A stretch of DNA of 49,531 nucleotides from Brevibacterium sp. (GCA_030457025.1 JAKDSA010000016.1:1-49531), one strand, 5' to 3'; numbered from the stretch's first letter, positions 30,640 to 39,210 are shown. Numbers and translations: made by a program. The notes: generated by a model from the letters alone, not told the origin.

Positions 30640-31959
30640 ATGCGATCCCCCATCCCTGATTTCTTGGACGAGACGCTCGATCGTCACAGATCAGATCGGT
30701 CCGGTGCGAACGCGGACTACATTCCGGATCTGGCCTCTGCCGATCCGGAGAAGCTGGGCATCTGCCTCTCCACCCTCGATGGGATCGAATACACCTCCGG
30801 TGACTCCGAGTTCGAGTTCTCCATCCAGTCGATGGCGAAGCCGTTCATCTACGGCATGGTCCTCGAACAGGAAGGCATGGCTGCGGTTCTCGACCAGGTG
30901 GGTGTCGAGCCCAGCGGTGAGGCCTTCAACGAGATCTCCCTGGATAAGATGTCCGGCAAACCGCTCAACCCGATGATCAACGCCGGGGCCATGGTCATCC
31001 ATTCGCTCCTGGGGGAGCCGGGAACGTCGCTGGCCGAGCGGATCGAGATCGTGCGTGCGGGCCTGTCCGAGTTCGCGGGCCGGGAGCTGCGCGTCGACGA
31101 TTCGGTGGCAGAGGGCGAATGGGCAGAGGCCTACCGCAATGTGGCGATCGCCAATATGCTCCGGTCCTACGGCGTCTTCTCAGACCAGCCCGACGCGGTG
31201 GTCCAGGGCTATATCGCCCAGTGCTCGATCCTCATCACCACCCGGGACCTGGGAATCATGGCGGCCACCCTGGCAGCCGGAGGGGTCAACCCCGTCTCCG
31301 GCAAGCAGGTGCTGTCCCCGCGCGTGAACAGGCAGGTGCTCGGCGTCATGATGACCTGCGGTATGTACGATGCCGCGGGCGACTGGATGACAGAGGTCGG
31401 AGTGCCGGCGAAGTCCGGTGTCTCCGGTGGGGTCTTCGGCGTCCTGCCGGGGCAGGTCGGCATCGCCACCTTCTCTCCTCGTCTGGACAAGCACGGCACG
31501 AGCGTGCGCGGCGCGAACATCTTCCGGACGCTGTCACGAGAGCTGAGTCTGCACATCATGGACGCCCCCGAACCGGCCCGCTCGATCATCCGCCGTGACC
31601 GCCGCTTCGTCGACTCGCAGGGGGTCATGGTCCGCATCTGCAGCCTCCAGGGCCTGATCCAGTGGAGCGGTGCCGAGAACGTCGTCCGGACCATGGACGC
31701 GCCCGAGTCCAACGTCGAGGTCTTCGCTCTCGACCTGCGCCGTGTCACTGAGATCAATGGTGTGGCCAGGCGCATGCTCACCGAGGCGATGTCCCGACTG
31801 GAGGAGGACGGCAAGCGGATCGCACTCATGGATCCCGAGGACATGCTCATGTGCAAGAGCCCGAGCTCAGCCCTGCCCGATATCGAATACATCGACTCCC
31901 CCAAGGCGCTCAAGGGACTCAGGCGACTCCGCGAGGACTGGACCCAGAGAGCCGTCTGA
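30640..31959 (+). CDS. glsA: Glutaminase with C-terminal STAS domain
   Basis: Hydrolyses L-glutamine to glutamate and ammonia. 439 residues from ATG 30640 with GGAGG five bases upstream; the in-frame extension to 30475 is not supported. The serine-type glutaminase (beta-lactamase-like fold) occupies 1-310, with SxxK nucleophile S64 and K67 (SIQSMAKPF) and the conserved NPMINAGAM, CSILITTRDLGIMAA and GVSGGVFGVLPG. A STAS domain follows to the C-terminus (VEVFALDLRRVTEINGVARR), as in a subset of bacterial glutaminases, possibly sensing nucleotide or partner. Confidence 0.96.
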   Translation: MRSPIPDFLDETLDRHRSDRSGANADYIPDLASADPEKLGICLSTLDGIEYTSGDSEFEFSIQSMAKPFIYGMVLEQEGMAAVLDQVGVEPSGEAFNEISLDKMSGKPLNPMINAGAMVIHSLLGEPGTSLAERIEIVRAGLSEFAGRELRVDDSVAEGEWAEAYRNVAIANMLRSYGVFSDQPDAVVQGYIAQCSILITTRDLGIMAATLAAGGVNPVSGKQVLSPRVNRQVLGVMMTCGMYDAAGDWMTEVGVPAKSGVSGGVFGVLPGQVGIATFSPRLDKHGTSVRGANIFRTLSRELSLHIMDAPEPARSIIRRDRRFVDSQGVMVRICSLQGLIQWSGAENVVRTMDAPESNVEVFALDLRRVTEINGVARRMLTEAMSRLEEDGKRIALMDPEDMLMCKSPSSALPDIEYIDSPKALKGLRRLREDWTQRAV

Positions 31960-31972
31960 CACACCCCTTTGC

Positions 31973-31991
31973 TAAGGTGAGGCTAACTTAT
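31973..31991 (+). promoter_or_regulatory. IdeR/DtxR-type iron box
   Basis: TAAGGTGAGGCTAACTTAT matches the DtxR/IdeR consensus TWAGGTWAGSCTWACCTWA at 16 of 19 positions. It overlaps a likely -10 TATCTT (31989-31994) just ahead of the siderophore-interacting protein, so iron-loaded repressor would shut the gene off. Confidence 0.8.
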
Positions 31992-32009
31992 CTTATGAGA
32001 AGGAGCTTC

Positions 32010-32828
32010 ATGACGAACCCACCGGACTCGGGCACTCGTGCCCCGCGCCCGCCTCGCCCACAAGCGGTCCTGACCGTCCAAGAGGTCAATGAGATCACCC
32101 CGAACCTCATTCGGATCCGGGTCGGCGGCGACGGTTTCGACGCAATCTCGATCAACGAGGCCACGGACAAGTACGTCAAGCTCATGTTCGCCGATCCCGC
32201 ACATGGGCTGACACCGCCCTACGATCTCACGGAGCTGCGGGAGAACTCTCCCGAGAAGCTCCCGCGCAACCGCACCTACACCGTGCGAGAGATCAACGAG
32301 GTCGAGAAGTGGCTGACCTTGGACTTCGTCATCCACGGCGGCGCAGGCGTTGCCGGGCCCTGGGCCACGGCGGCCCAGCCCGGCGACACTCTCGTCATGG
32401 TCGGTGCCGGTGGCAAATACCTACCTGCTGCCGATGCCCCGTGGCATCTGCTCATCGCCGACCACACCGCGGTCCCTGCCGTGAGCACGGCGCTGGAGGC
32501 CATGGACGCCGAGGCGAGCGGAATCGTCATCGCCGCCGTTGCCGACGAAGCAGACCGACTGCTTCCGGAAACACCGGCCGGCGTCACCGTGGTCTGGGTC
32601 GACAACGACGAGGAGCTCATTGCCGCCGTTCGCGGCCTGGACTGGCCGGAGGGGATGCCGCAGGTCTTCGCCCACGGTGAGCGGGAGACGATCAAAACGA
32701 TCCGGAAGATCCTCAAGGAACACGAGGTGCCTCGCGAATCGCTGTCGATCTCTGCCTATTGGGCACGGGGACGCGCCGAGGATCAGTTCCAGGCCGAGAA
32801 GCGCGAACCCATCGGCGCAATCGACTGA
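32010..32828 (+). CDS. Siderophore-interacting protein (FAD-dependent ferric-siderophore reductase)
   Basis: 272 residues. The FAD-binding barrel is N-terminal (ITPNLIRIRVGGDGFD, NRTYTVREIN, VIHGGAGVAGPWA) and the NAD(P)H-binding SIP domain C-terminal, ending with the signature LSISAYWARGRAEDQFQAEK. Such proteins reduce the iron of imported ferric siderophores in the cytosol. ATG 32010 follows AAGGAG by four bases; an in-frame ATG at 31995 is the alternative. An IdeR/DtxR-like box directly upstream indicates iron repression. No siderophore transporter lies next to it. Confidence 0.94.
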   Translation: MTNPPDSGTRAPRPPRPQAVLTVQEVNEITPNLIRIRVGGDGFDAISINEATDKYVKLMFADPAHGLTPPYDLTELRENSPEKLPRNRTYTVREINEVEKWLTLDFVIHGGAGVAGPWATAAQPGDTLVMVGAGGKYLPAADAPWHLLIADHTAVPAVSTALEAMDAEASGIVIAAVADEADRLLPETPAGVTVVWVDNDEELIAAVRGLDWPEGMPQVFAHGERETIKTIRKILKEHEVPRESLSISAYWARGRAEDQFQAEKREPIGAID

Positions 32829-32844
32829 GGCTGAGATCAGTCGA
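32821..32844. terminator. Inverted repeat carrying both stop codons of convergent genes
   Basis: TCGACTGA (32821-32828), eight-base spacer, TCAGTCGA (32837-32844). The left arm ends in the TGA of the siderophore-interacting gene and the right arm starts with the complement of the TGA of the DapA-like gene. A compact two-way terminator is possible; there is no T-run. Confidence 0.4.
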
Positions 32845-33760
32845 GGCCGAGGGTGTTGACCACCTCGGCGACTCGTTGCCTCTGGGCGCCGGTGAGGCCG
32901 AGGATCGGCAAGGGCAACGACGGCGCGGCGACCAGTCTGAGGTGTTCGGCGATCGCGGCGCACACCCTGAGGCTGCCACCGAATTCGGCGAAGAGGTCCC
33001 ATAGCGGCTGCAGCCCGGCAGAGAGTTCCAGTGCCCGTTCGGCCTCGCCGTTGAGAGCGGCTCGGGTGATCTCGAGCATCGGCCTCGGCAGGGTTCCGCC
33101 GACTGCCGCGTACCAGGCATCGCAGCCGGCATTGAGCCCGGCTGCGCCGAACGCGTCGCCGGAGATCCCGATCGTCACCTGGTTGTCCGTGGCGGCTCGG
33201 ATCCGGTCGACGTGGGCGGTGAAATCCGGCGGTGACAGCGCAAGCCCGGGGATCTTGATCGAGGCCACGCCGTCGAGTCCGGCCAGCCGGGCGTAGAGAT
33301 CGGTGGTGAATGTGAAGTGCGTGGTGCCCGGGTTGTCGTAGACGACGACCGGAAGGTCCGTCGCCGAGGTGACCGTCCGGAACAGTTCGACCACGTCATC
33401 GTCGGTCAGCGGCTGGTAGCTGACGGGAGCGACCAGGAGGCCCTGGGCACCTGCGGCCTCCGCGGAGCTGACGTTGGCCAGCACCTCTCGCGTGCGCAGG
33501 GCGCCGACCCCGACGAACACGGGGATGCCGGCGGCGTGGTCAACGGTTCGCTGCGCGACTCGGGCGCGTTCGTCCGTGGTGAGGTAGACGTATGATCCGG
33601 TCGAACCCAGCGCGGTGATCGAATCAACGCCGGCCTCGACGAGGCGCTCGATCAGGGCCGAATATGCCACCTCGTCGATCTCTTCGTTGCGGATCGGGGT
33701 GAGGGGGAAGGCGCTCAGGCCGGTGAACAGGTTCTGCGATGGGCTGGTCGGGTCGGTCAT
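32837..33760 (-). CDS. DapA/N-acetylneuraminate lyase-family aldolase
   Basis: 307-residue class I aldolase of the DHDPS/NAL family. GSTGSY at 52-57 binds the ketoacid carboxylate; Y141 (VVYDNPG) and Schiff-base K169 (ASIKIPG) are in place. Dedicated lysine-pathway DapA is unlikely, because the gene is coupled (ATGA overlap) to a PfkB-type sugar kinase. Substrates such as 2-keto-3-deoxy sugar acids or other 2-keto acids are possible. It is leftward and converges on the siderophore-interacting gene. Confidence 0.9.
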   Translation of the reverse strand: MTDPTSPSQNLFTGLSAFPLTPIRNEEIDEVAYSALIERLVEAGVDSITALGSTGSYVYLTTDERARVAQRTVDHAAGIPVFVGVGALRTREVLANVSSAEAAGAQGLLVAPVSYQPLTDDDVVELFRTVTSATDLPVVVYDNPGTTHFTFTTDLYARLAGLDGVASIKIPGLALSPPDFTAHVDRIRAATDNQVTIGISGDAFGAAGLNAGCDAWYAAVGGTLPRPMLEITRAALNGEAERALELSAGLQPLWDLFAEFGGSLRVCAAIAEHLRLVAAPSLPLPILGLTGAQRQRVAEVVNTLGLD

Positions 33761-34635
33761 GTCTCTGTCTCTGTGGAAGTTGTCGAGGTTTCTGTGGGAG
33801 TGATCGCGCGCAGGTAGTGTTCGAGTGGGTGGAAGTCGGGTTGGGCCGCGGGATCCATCACTGCTTCGGCACCCACGGCATTGGCCACCGCCAATGATCG
33901 TTGTCGGGAGTGACCCGAGGCCAGGGCGATCGTCAGAGCTGCGCAGAACGCGTCTCCAGCTCCAACGGTGCTGACCGGTTGGCGCGGCAGAGCATTCGCG
34001 AAGGCCACCTGCCGCCCGTGTTCGTACAGGGCGGAGCCGTTCGGGCCGTAGGTGATTGCCACGAGCTTCGCCTCGTGCAGCTGCGGGAGCAGATCGTATT
34101 CGGCCTCATTGACGATGATGAGATCGGCCCGTTCGACCACCGCGACGGGCAAAGGCAGTGCAGGGGCGGCGTTGATGACGAATCGCCCTTGCACGGCATA
34201 TGACAGTTCTGTGATCAGATCGATGGATACCTCGAGCTGGGTAAGCACTGTCTCCTGTGCACTGAATGCGCAGTCGGCGATGCTCACCTGCGCATTCGCA
34301 CCTTCGCAGACCGAGATCTGATTGTCTCCGGCGGCATCGACCATGATGAGAGCGGTTCCGGTACCCGAGTCGACGAGGGCGACGCCATCGAGTCCGACAC
34401 CCGCGCGGTGCAGGGCCTGTTTCATCGCCGTGCCGGGGGCGTCGGCGCCGAGTGCACCGACCATTCTGGTCCGCGCACCCAATCGTGCCGCGGCCGCCGC
34501 CTGATTGGCGCCCTTACCGCCCGGGCTGTGGACGAGCCGACCCCCGCCGACGGTTTCACCGACTGCGGGCAGGCGGTCGGTGATGGCGGTGATATCGGCG
34601 TTGATGCTGCCGACGACGGTGAGGTCAACAGCCAT
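33757..34635 (-). CDS. PfkB-family carbohydrate kinase, ribokinase-like
   Basis: 292 residues. Ribokinase signatures: substrate-binding GGKGANQAAAAARLG (39-53) and catalytic GAGDAF with D228; the NAD motif VGSINADIT opens the protein. GGGAG precedes the ATG. The C-terminus is an odd Thr/Glu run (PTETSTTSTETET), encoded where the gene overlaps its downstream neighbour by 4 bp. Phosphorylates ribose or a related sugar or sugar acid; pairing with an aldolase favours a sugar-acid route, though this is inference. Confidence 0.9.
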   Translation of the reverse strand: MAVDLTVVGSINADITAITDRLPAVGETVGGGRLVHSPGGKGANQAAAAARLGARTRMVGALGADAPGTAMKQALHRAGVGLDGVALVDSGTGTALIMVDAAGDNQISVCEGANAQVSIADCAFSAQETVLTQLEVSIDLITELSYAVQGRFVINAAPALPLPVAVVERADLIIVNEAEYDLLPQLHEAKLVAITYGPNGSALYEHGRQVAFANALPRQPVSTVGAGDAFCAALTIALASGHSRQRSLAVANAVGAEAVMDPAAQPDFHPLEHYLRAITPTETSTTSTETET

Positions 34636-34689
34636 GAATTTCTCCCGTCAGTCTGAGCTCATCGCGGGCCGACCCCGCGCCCCACACCC

Positions 34690-34748
34690 CATGTCGGCAC
34701 CCGAGATGTTCCTCGGGTGCCGACATGTCGTGGTGATGTTCACACCAC
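34690..34748 (-). terminator. Two adjacent stem-loops after ohr
   Basis: A perfect 16-bp stem (arms 34690-34705 and 34712-34727, six-base loop) and a 6-bp stem GTGGTG/CACCAC (34730-34735 and 34743-34748). They lie between the ohr stop and the kinase start, both leftward. No U-tract follows, as in many actinobacterial terminators. Confidence 0.6.
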
Positions 34749-34763
34749 TGTGGGGGTCGTGGA

Positions 34764-35192
34764 TCAGGCGCCGATGGCGATGACCTCGACGGGAACGTTT
34801 CCGCGTGTGGCCTTCGAGTAGGGGCACAGCTCATGGGTGCGGTCGACGGCCTTCTGTGCCGTGTCCTGGTCGACGCCCGGCAGGGTCACGGTGAGCTTGA
34901 CGCTGAGTCCGAAGCTCTCTCCCTCCTTGCCGATGCCGACCTCGGAATTGACGACCGACTTCGAGGTGTCGATCCCGAGTTCCTTGCCGGCCAGAGCGAG
35001 CGCACCCTGGAAGCAGGCACCGTATCCGACGGCGAAGAGCTGCTCGGGGTTGGTGGCCCCGCCGGGTCCACCCATCTCCTTGGGGCTGCGCAGGTCGACG
35101 TCGAGTGCTTTGTCGTCCGTGGCTCCGTGCCCGTCACGACCTCCCGTGATTTCGGCCTTTGCAGTGTAGGCAATGCTCTCTGGTGTGTTCAT
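34764..35192 (-). CDS. ohr: Organic hydroperoxide resistance protein (Ohr/OsmC family)
   Basis: Thiol peroxidase that reduces organic and fatty-acid hydroperoxides using lipoyl proteins. 142 residues from ATG 35192 with AGGAGA upstream. The reactive pair is C60 (VGYGACFQGAL) and C123 (HELCPYSKATRGN), and the second half of the Arg/Glu network sits in SPKEMGG. The motif TNPEQLFA is characteristic of Ohr. No OhrR gene is adjacent. Single-gene unit followed by a strong stem-loop. Confidence 0.95.
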   Translation of the reverse strand: MNTPESIAYTAKAEITGGRDGHGATDDKALDVDLRSPKEMGGPGGATNPEQLFAVGYGACFQGALALAGKELGIDTSKSVVNSEVGIGKEGESFGLSVKLTVTLPGVDQDTAQKAVDRTHELCPYSKATRGNVPVEVIAIGA

Positions 35193-35401
35193 AGCACGTC
35201 TCCTGTTCGTCGAATCGTGATCTCTCAGATCGGGGTCCTCCACGTGGGAGGCACCTGAAACCGAGTATCGTCACTTCGTCGGTGGAAGTCCAGACCTGTG
35301 GGTGATGACTCAGCCCCGTGGGCTGAGTGAGTTCGTGATCGGCTCGGAGACGAAATGAGGGTTAGCGGCAAAAATGATCTGAAGAACGAGGAGTGAGGAT
35401 G

Positions 35402-35443
35402 AGAAAAGCCCCGGGGTCCTTGTTCATTCGGACTCCGGGGCTT
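35402..35443 (-). terminator. Rho-independent terminator of tRNA-His
   Basis: A 14-bp stem with one G-U pair (arms 35406-35419 and 35430-35443, ten-base loop) followed on the minus strand by TTTT. It starts 11 bp after the tRNA 3' end. Confidence 0.8.
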
Positions 35444-35453
35444 CACTGTTCGG

Positions 35454-35527
35454 GGTGAGTAACGGGACTTGAACCCGCGACATCCGCGACCACAACGCGG
35501 CGCTCTACCAGCTGAGCTATACCCACC
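35454..35527 (-). tRNA. tRNA-His (GTG)
   Basis: Cloverleaf on the minus strand: acceptor GTGGGTA/TACTCAC with G-1 opposite C73, the His identity pair; D-stem and loop GCTC..GAGC, anticodon loop TTGTGGT (anticodon GTG) and TPsiC arm GGGTTCAAGTCCC. The CCA end is not encoded. Confidence 0.96.
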
Positions 35528-35561
35528 ACATGCGCTGCACCAGGTGCAGACAGCAAGATAC

Positions 35562-35590
35562 ATCCTAACCTCACAAGGGCACCCGGGCAA
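35562..35590 (-). promoter_or_regulatory. Probable promoter of tRNA-His
   Basis: On the minus strand, TTGCCC (-35, 35590-35585) and TAGGAT (-10, 35567-35562) are spaced by 17 bp, about 35 bp upstream of the tRNA. Confidence 0.5.
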
Positions 35591-35749
35591 ACTCCCAGCG
35601 CTTATAGTGCACAATGAGACACAGATCTCCTGACGTGCAACGATTCAGTAGCAATGTATAACGGTTTCGGAAAAACGGTAGGAGCACCCGATCGCATTCA
35701 ATAGTATTGTCTCGGCCCCATCGTCGATACTGCTCAAGGAACCCTGTAC

Positions 35750-37429
35750 ATGGCCCGTGCGCTGATCTCCGTCTCTGAAGACGGGTTCACCTACCTCACC
35801 CTCAACGGGGCGACGAGTCGCTACTCTGACACCGGTCAGGCCATGACTTACCTTGGCGACTACGCCAGGGAGACCGCGACCCAAGTGCCCGTGACCATCG
35901 ACGACGGCAAGCAGGAAGTCGACGTTCTCCTCGACGAGACCGGGAAGATCGCCCCCGCCGCTTCTGCATCCCCCACTCATCCTCCAGCTTCCCCTCAGGA
36001 ACCTTCCCCTCAGGAATCTTCCTCCTCGGATGAACCGGCAGCATCGGACGTGGACTCATCGCCTGAGGCCACGACCGCCTCGGCGACAGGGGGCGACCCG
36101 GCTGACGCGGAAGCGCCACCTCAGCAACAGCAGAAGGACGACGTCGAGGTGGGCAATGGGGATGACTACCCCCTGGGCACACCATTCTCCGGACCCGCCG
36201 CCGTCAGCGCTCCGACGGTCAAGCGCACACGGGTGCGCAAGCATTCCCCGCAGAGTCGACCCCAACGACTGAAGAAGATCACCGTTCCCGGCCTCGTGCT
36301 GATCGGCATCGTGATCCTGATGATCGGGGCGTTCGTCATCCCGAACATCGTCCCCGCCGGTTCCCAGGACTCACCGCAGACGATCGATTCGGAGGAGCAG
36401 ATCAATCCTGCCTCCGAACTCTCGGTCGAAAAGACCGACGATATTGTCCCCGGCTTCGACAACTCGCCGAAGTGGGAGACGAAGATCGCCAAGGACGCCT
36501 CGGTGACAGCTTCGGATCGCGGCGTGCTCGTCGTCGACGGGGGCAAGCTCCAAATCCTCGACTCCGACACGGGGGAAACCCGCTACTCGGGCAAGACCAC
36601 AGAAGCCCCCACGTTTGCCGTCGACACGATCATCGACGGCAAGCACGCACTGCTGTGGCAGGCCGGTGACACGGCCGAGGCCCTCATCGACGGTGAGGAC
36701 ACACCCCAGAGCTACCAGTTGCCGAAAGATGCTCGAATCACATCGGCCGGCACCAGCGTCCTCATCAAGTCGGGCAACAAACTGTCCACGTTCGGCACCG
36801 ATGGTCTCGTGGACGTTCCAACACCGGCATCCGGGTCGACGCCGATGGCTATCGAGAACGACGAGCTCTTCAGCTCCGACTGGAACGGTCCGGTCAAGGC
36901 GAAGAACATCAAGTCCGGCGATGAACGGTCCATCAAGCTGGAAGCCCCTTCCGATGAACTCCAGATCATCAAGTGGGTCTCCGCCGGCCACGGCAAGGCG
37001 ATCACGCTGTGGGGTGAGCAGGGAGCCTCGACGAACTCCGGTCACCGCATCCAGCTCGTCGTCCACTCCCTGGATGATGGCTCGATCCTGTCGACAGTGA
37101 CCACGACGACCGACATCGTCGGCGAGATGTCATGGGTGCGCGGCCAGGGCGGAAAGCGGGCCTACATCGGCCCGTACCTCTTCGACCTGGAATCCGGGCT
37201 GCTGCTCATGGACACCTCCAGCAAAGACATCCATCTGTCTGAACCGCGTGGCACGATCGTGCCCTGCACCGTCGACAATGATGACTCCTGCCTCCTGGCC
37301 GGCAAGCACGCCTACCGCACAGACACCAACCTGCTGGCCATGATCAACGACGGCAGCACCGTTATCGTCGACGGCACCGATTCGACGATACGTGCCTATG
37401 AGAAGAAGTCCGACACGAGCGAGAAATAG
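35750..37429 (+). CDS. Single-pass membrane protein with extracellular beta-propeller-like domain
   Basis: 559 residues; AAGGAA eight bases before ATG. A small N-terminal cytosolic domain (1-65: ISVSEDGFTYLTLNGATSRY) is followed by a long Ser/Pro/Glu/Gln-rich linker (70-150), a basic stretch, one transmembrane helix (177-198) and an extracellular domain with repeating short beta motifs (VLVVDGGKLQILDSDTGE, IIDGKHALLWQAGD, HAYRTDTNLLAMINDGS). These look like PQQ/WD-type propeller blades. No enzymatic motif. The next gene, on the same strand, encodes a Ser/Asp-rich surface protein; a joint role at the cell envelope is inferred. Confidence 0.82.
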   Translation: MARALISVSEDGFTYLTLNGATSRYSDTGQAMTYLGDYARETATQVPVTIDDGKQEVDVLLDETGKIAPAASASPTHPPASPQEPSPQESSSSDEPAASDVDSSPEATTASATGGDPADAEAPPQQQQKDDVEVGNGDDYPLGTPFSGPAAVSAPTVKRTRVRKHSPQSRPQRLKKITVPGLVLIGIVILMIGAFVIPNIVPAGSQDSPQTIDSEEQINPASELSVEKTDDIVPGFDNSPKWETKIAKDASVTASDRGVLVVDGGKLQILDSDTGETRYSGKTTEAPTFAVDTIIDGKHALLWQAGDTAEALIDGEDTPQSYQLPKDARITSAGTSVLIKSGNKLSTFGTDGLVDVPTPASGSTPMAIENDELFSSDWNGPVKAKNIKSGDERSIKLEAPSDELQIIKWVSAGHGKAITLWGEQGASTNSGHRIQLVVHSLDDGSILSTVTTTTDIVGEMSWVRGQGGKRAYIGPYLFDLESGLLLMDTSSKDIHLSEPRGTIVPCTVDNDDSCLLAGKHAYRTDTNLLAMINDGSTVIVDGTDSTIRAYEKKSDTSEK

Positions 37430-37538
37430 GCTGTGACTTTCTCACGATTGGCGTAGCCATTAGGATAGGCAACGACGCGCCTGTCCGTCATGTCCCCTTG
37501 TATGTTTGATGCCGGAGCCCCCACCGCGAAGGAACACA

Positions 37539-39182
37539 GTGCCAGTTACACACGAGCTCAGCCGCACAGCGGCCGCACTCGTCACTGCGCTTGCCCTGGT
37601 GATGCTCCCGATCACAGGCACAATCGCTCCCGCGAACGCGAGCATCATCCCTACCGCGGGTGCTGGATCCACGAGCTCGGCTACCGCCGGGTCCGATCCC
37701 GACGGAACCGTTGACGGCCCGGGTGCCACCTCGCCCGACGATGCTGAAGCCAGCGCTGCAGATAACGGCGATGTGGATGACAGCGCCGAGGCTGACACTG
37801 ATCCTGCCGGCCCCGAGGCGGATGCGGGCGCCGACGGCGGCGGCGAAGAAACAGACGACCCCGCGTGCGACCCAGAGGCAGAAACCACCGATGGGGAGCC
37901 CTGCGAGACCGCCGAACCGTTGAAAGCGAAGTGGGACGAGGACGAACAGACACTTAAGCTACCGAAGCCCAATGGCGAACCCGGAAGTATGCCGAAGAGC
38001 TGGGAAGACGTACCGTTCGACGGTCCTCCCAAGAAGGAAAGCGGAAAACGCTGGCCTACCCAAAACGGTTCCGACTCGGAGAGTCCCTCCAATTCGACGA
38101 GCGATGAGGCCAAGTCCGAAGGCAGCACCGACGACAGCGGACACCCCGTGCCCGAGTCGACGAACGATGCACCTGACAAGTACTCCTTGAACAGTGAGGG
38201 CTACGTCGTGGACGACGAGGATCCTCTCAAAATGCCGATGAAGTTCACGGAGTTCGAAGAAGCACCGAACCCCGAATGGACGTTTACCGCAACCGAGGGA
38301 GACATTATCGTCGAAGGTGAGCAGTACCCCCCAGCTCCCGGCGACGCTGATGCGGACAACGACGGTTCTTCTGCATCTGACGACCTGGAGGCGAACCAAG
38401 ACGGGACTGTAGACGGTACCAGTTCCGCATCGGCTGACGATGACGGCACCGCTAGTTCAGATCCGAACGGCGACGACTCCTCGGGCAGTGATTCAACCGA
38501 CACCGCTGACTCCTCTGCCAGCGACAGTTCAGATTCCGACACTTCCTCGGATTCAGACAGCAACTCGTCATCGGACACGTCGTCGGACTCCAGTTCCTCG
38601 GCCTCTGCGAAAGCGGACTCGAAGGACGCCGACAAGTCCGACTCAGCCGATGCAGATTCGGCCAAGCAGACAGCGGATTCCGATTCTTCGTCAGCATCGG
38701 ACGGTTCCGACTCCGGGAACTCGGATGACGAAGGCAACTCGGACAAGGACGGCAGCAAAGACGACAAAGGTTCGGATGACAAGGACGGCTCGGGATCGAC
38801 TTCGGGCGATGACGGGCCAGATGGTGAAGAGACCACACCGGATCCTGCGACCGGAAACGGCTCGTCCGATACACGCGATGAGATTCCCGGAGACATCGGC
38901 AACGACTGGATGCCTGGGAACGACGGCTCGTCCCCTCCTCCTGACTACTCGGACCCAGTCCCGAAGAATCCTGACACCCCTGTGCCCGACGATGACACAG
39001 ACCTCATCACCGGAGGCGACACGCCGGAGCCTCGCAGCGACAAACCACCGTCGACCTCATTTGGAGAGTCGATCGTGTCGACCATTTCGAGTTCGTGGCC
39101 GATCTTCATCCTCGCCGCATTCGGTATGGCCGCCGTCGGCTTCATCATCTGGCTCGTCGGACGTCGCAACAAACAGAGCTGA
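37539..39182 (+). CDS. Ser/Asp-rich cell-surface protein with C-terminal membrane anchor
   Basis: 547 residues from GTG 37539 with AAGGAA upstream; in-frame ATG 37509 would displace the signal peptide. Signal peptide 1-33 ends near APANA. Then an acidic region with two cysteines (PACDPEAETTDGEPC), a predicted small folded part around 215-265, and from about 267 to 430 a Ser/Asp/Thr/Glu-rich stretch with many SD and DS pairs, like stalks of Sdr-type surface proteins. A final helix at about 519-540 and RRNKQS anchor it; no LPXTG motif is seen, so anchoring is by membrane rather than sortase. Function unknown. Confidence 0.85.
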   Translation: MPVTHELSRTAAALVTALALVMLPITGTIAPANASIIPTAGAGSTSSATAGSDPDGTVDGPGATSPDDAEASAADNGDVDDSAEADTDPAGPEADAGADGGGEETDDPACDPEAETTDGEPCETAEPLKAKWDEDEQTLKLPKPNGEPGSMPKSWEDVPFDGPPKKESGKRWPTQNGSDSESPSNSTSDEAKSEGSTDDSGHPVPESTNDAPDKYSLNSEGYVVDDEDPLKMPMKFTEFEEAPNPEWTFTATEGDIIVEGEQYPPAPGDADADNDGSSASDDLEANQDGTVDGTSSASADDDGTASSDPNGDDSSGSDSTDTADSSASDSSDSDTSSDSDSNSSSDTSSDSSSSASAKADSKDADKSDSADADSAKQTADSDSSSASDGSDSGNSDDEGNSDKDGSKDDKGSDDKDGSGSTSGDDGPDGEETTPDPATGNGSSDTRDEIPGDIGNDWMPGNDGSSPPPDYSDPVPKNPDTPVPDDDTDLITGGDTPEPRSDKPPSTSFGESIVSTISSSWPIFILAAFGMAAVGFIIWLVGRRNKQS

Positions 39183-39197
39183 GCCGGTTCGCTGCCT

Positions 39198-39210
39198 TAA
39201 GATCGCAGCA
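39198..39210 (+). promoter_or_regulatory. Probable leaderless promoter of the deaminase-ASCH gene
   Basis: TGCCTTAAGAT: -10-like TAAGAT (39198-39203) ends six bases before ATG 39210, with no Shine-Dalgarno sequence. It matches the arrangement before orn at 19049. Confidence 0.45.

Noticed and set aside
35225-35614. Open frame across tRNA-His on the minus strand
   Set aside because: It runs through the tRNA and its terminator.
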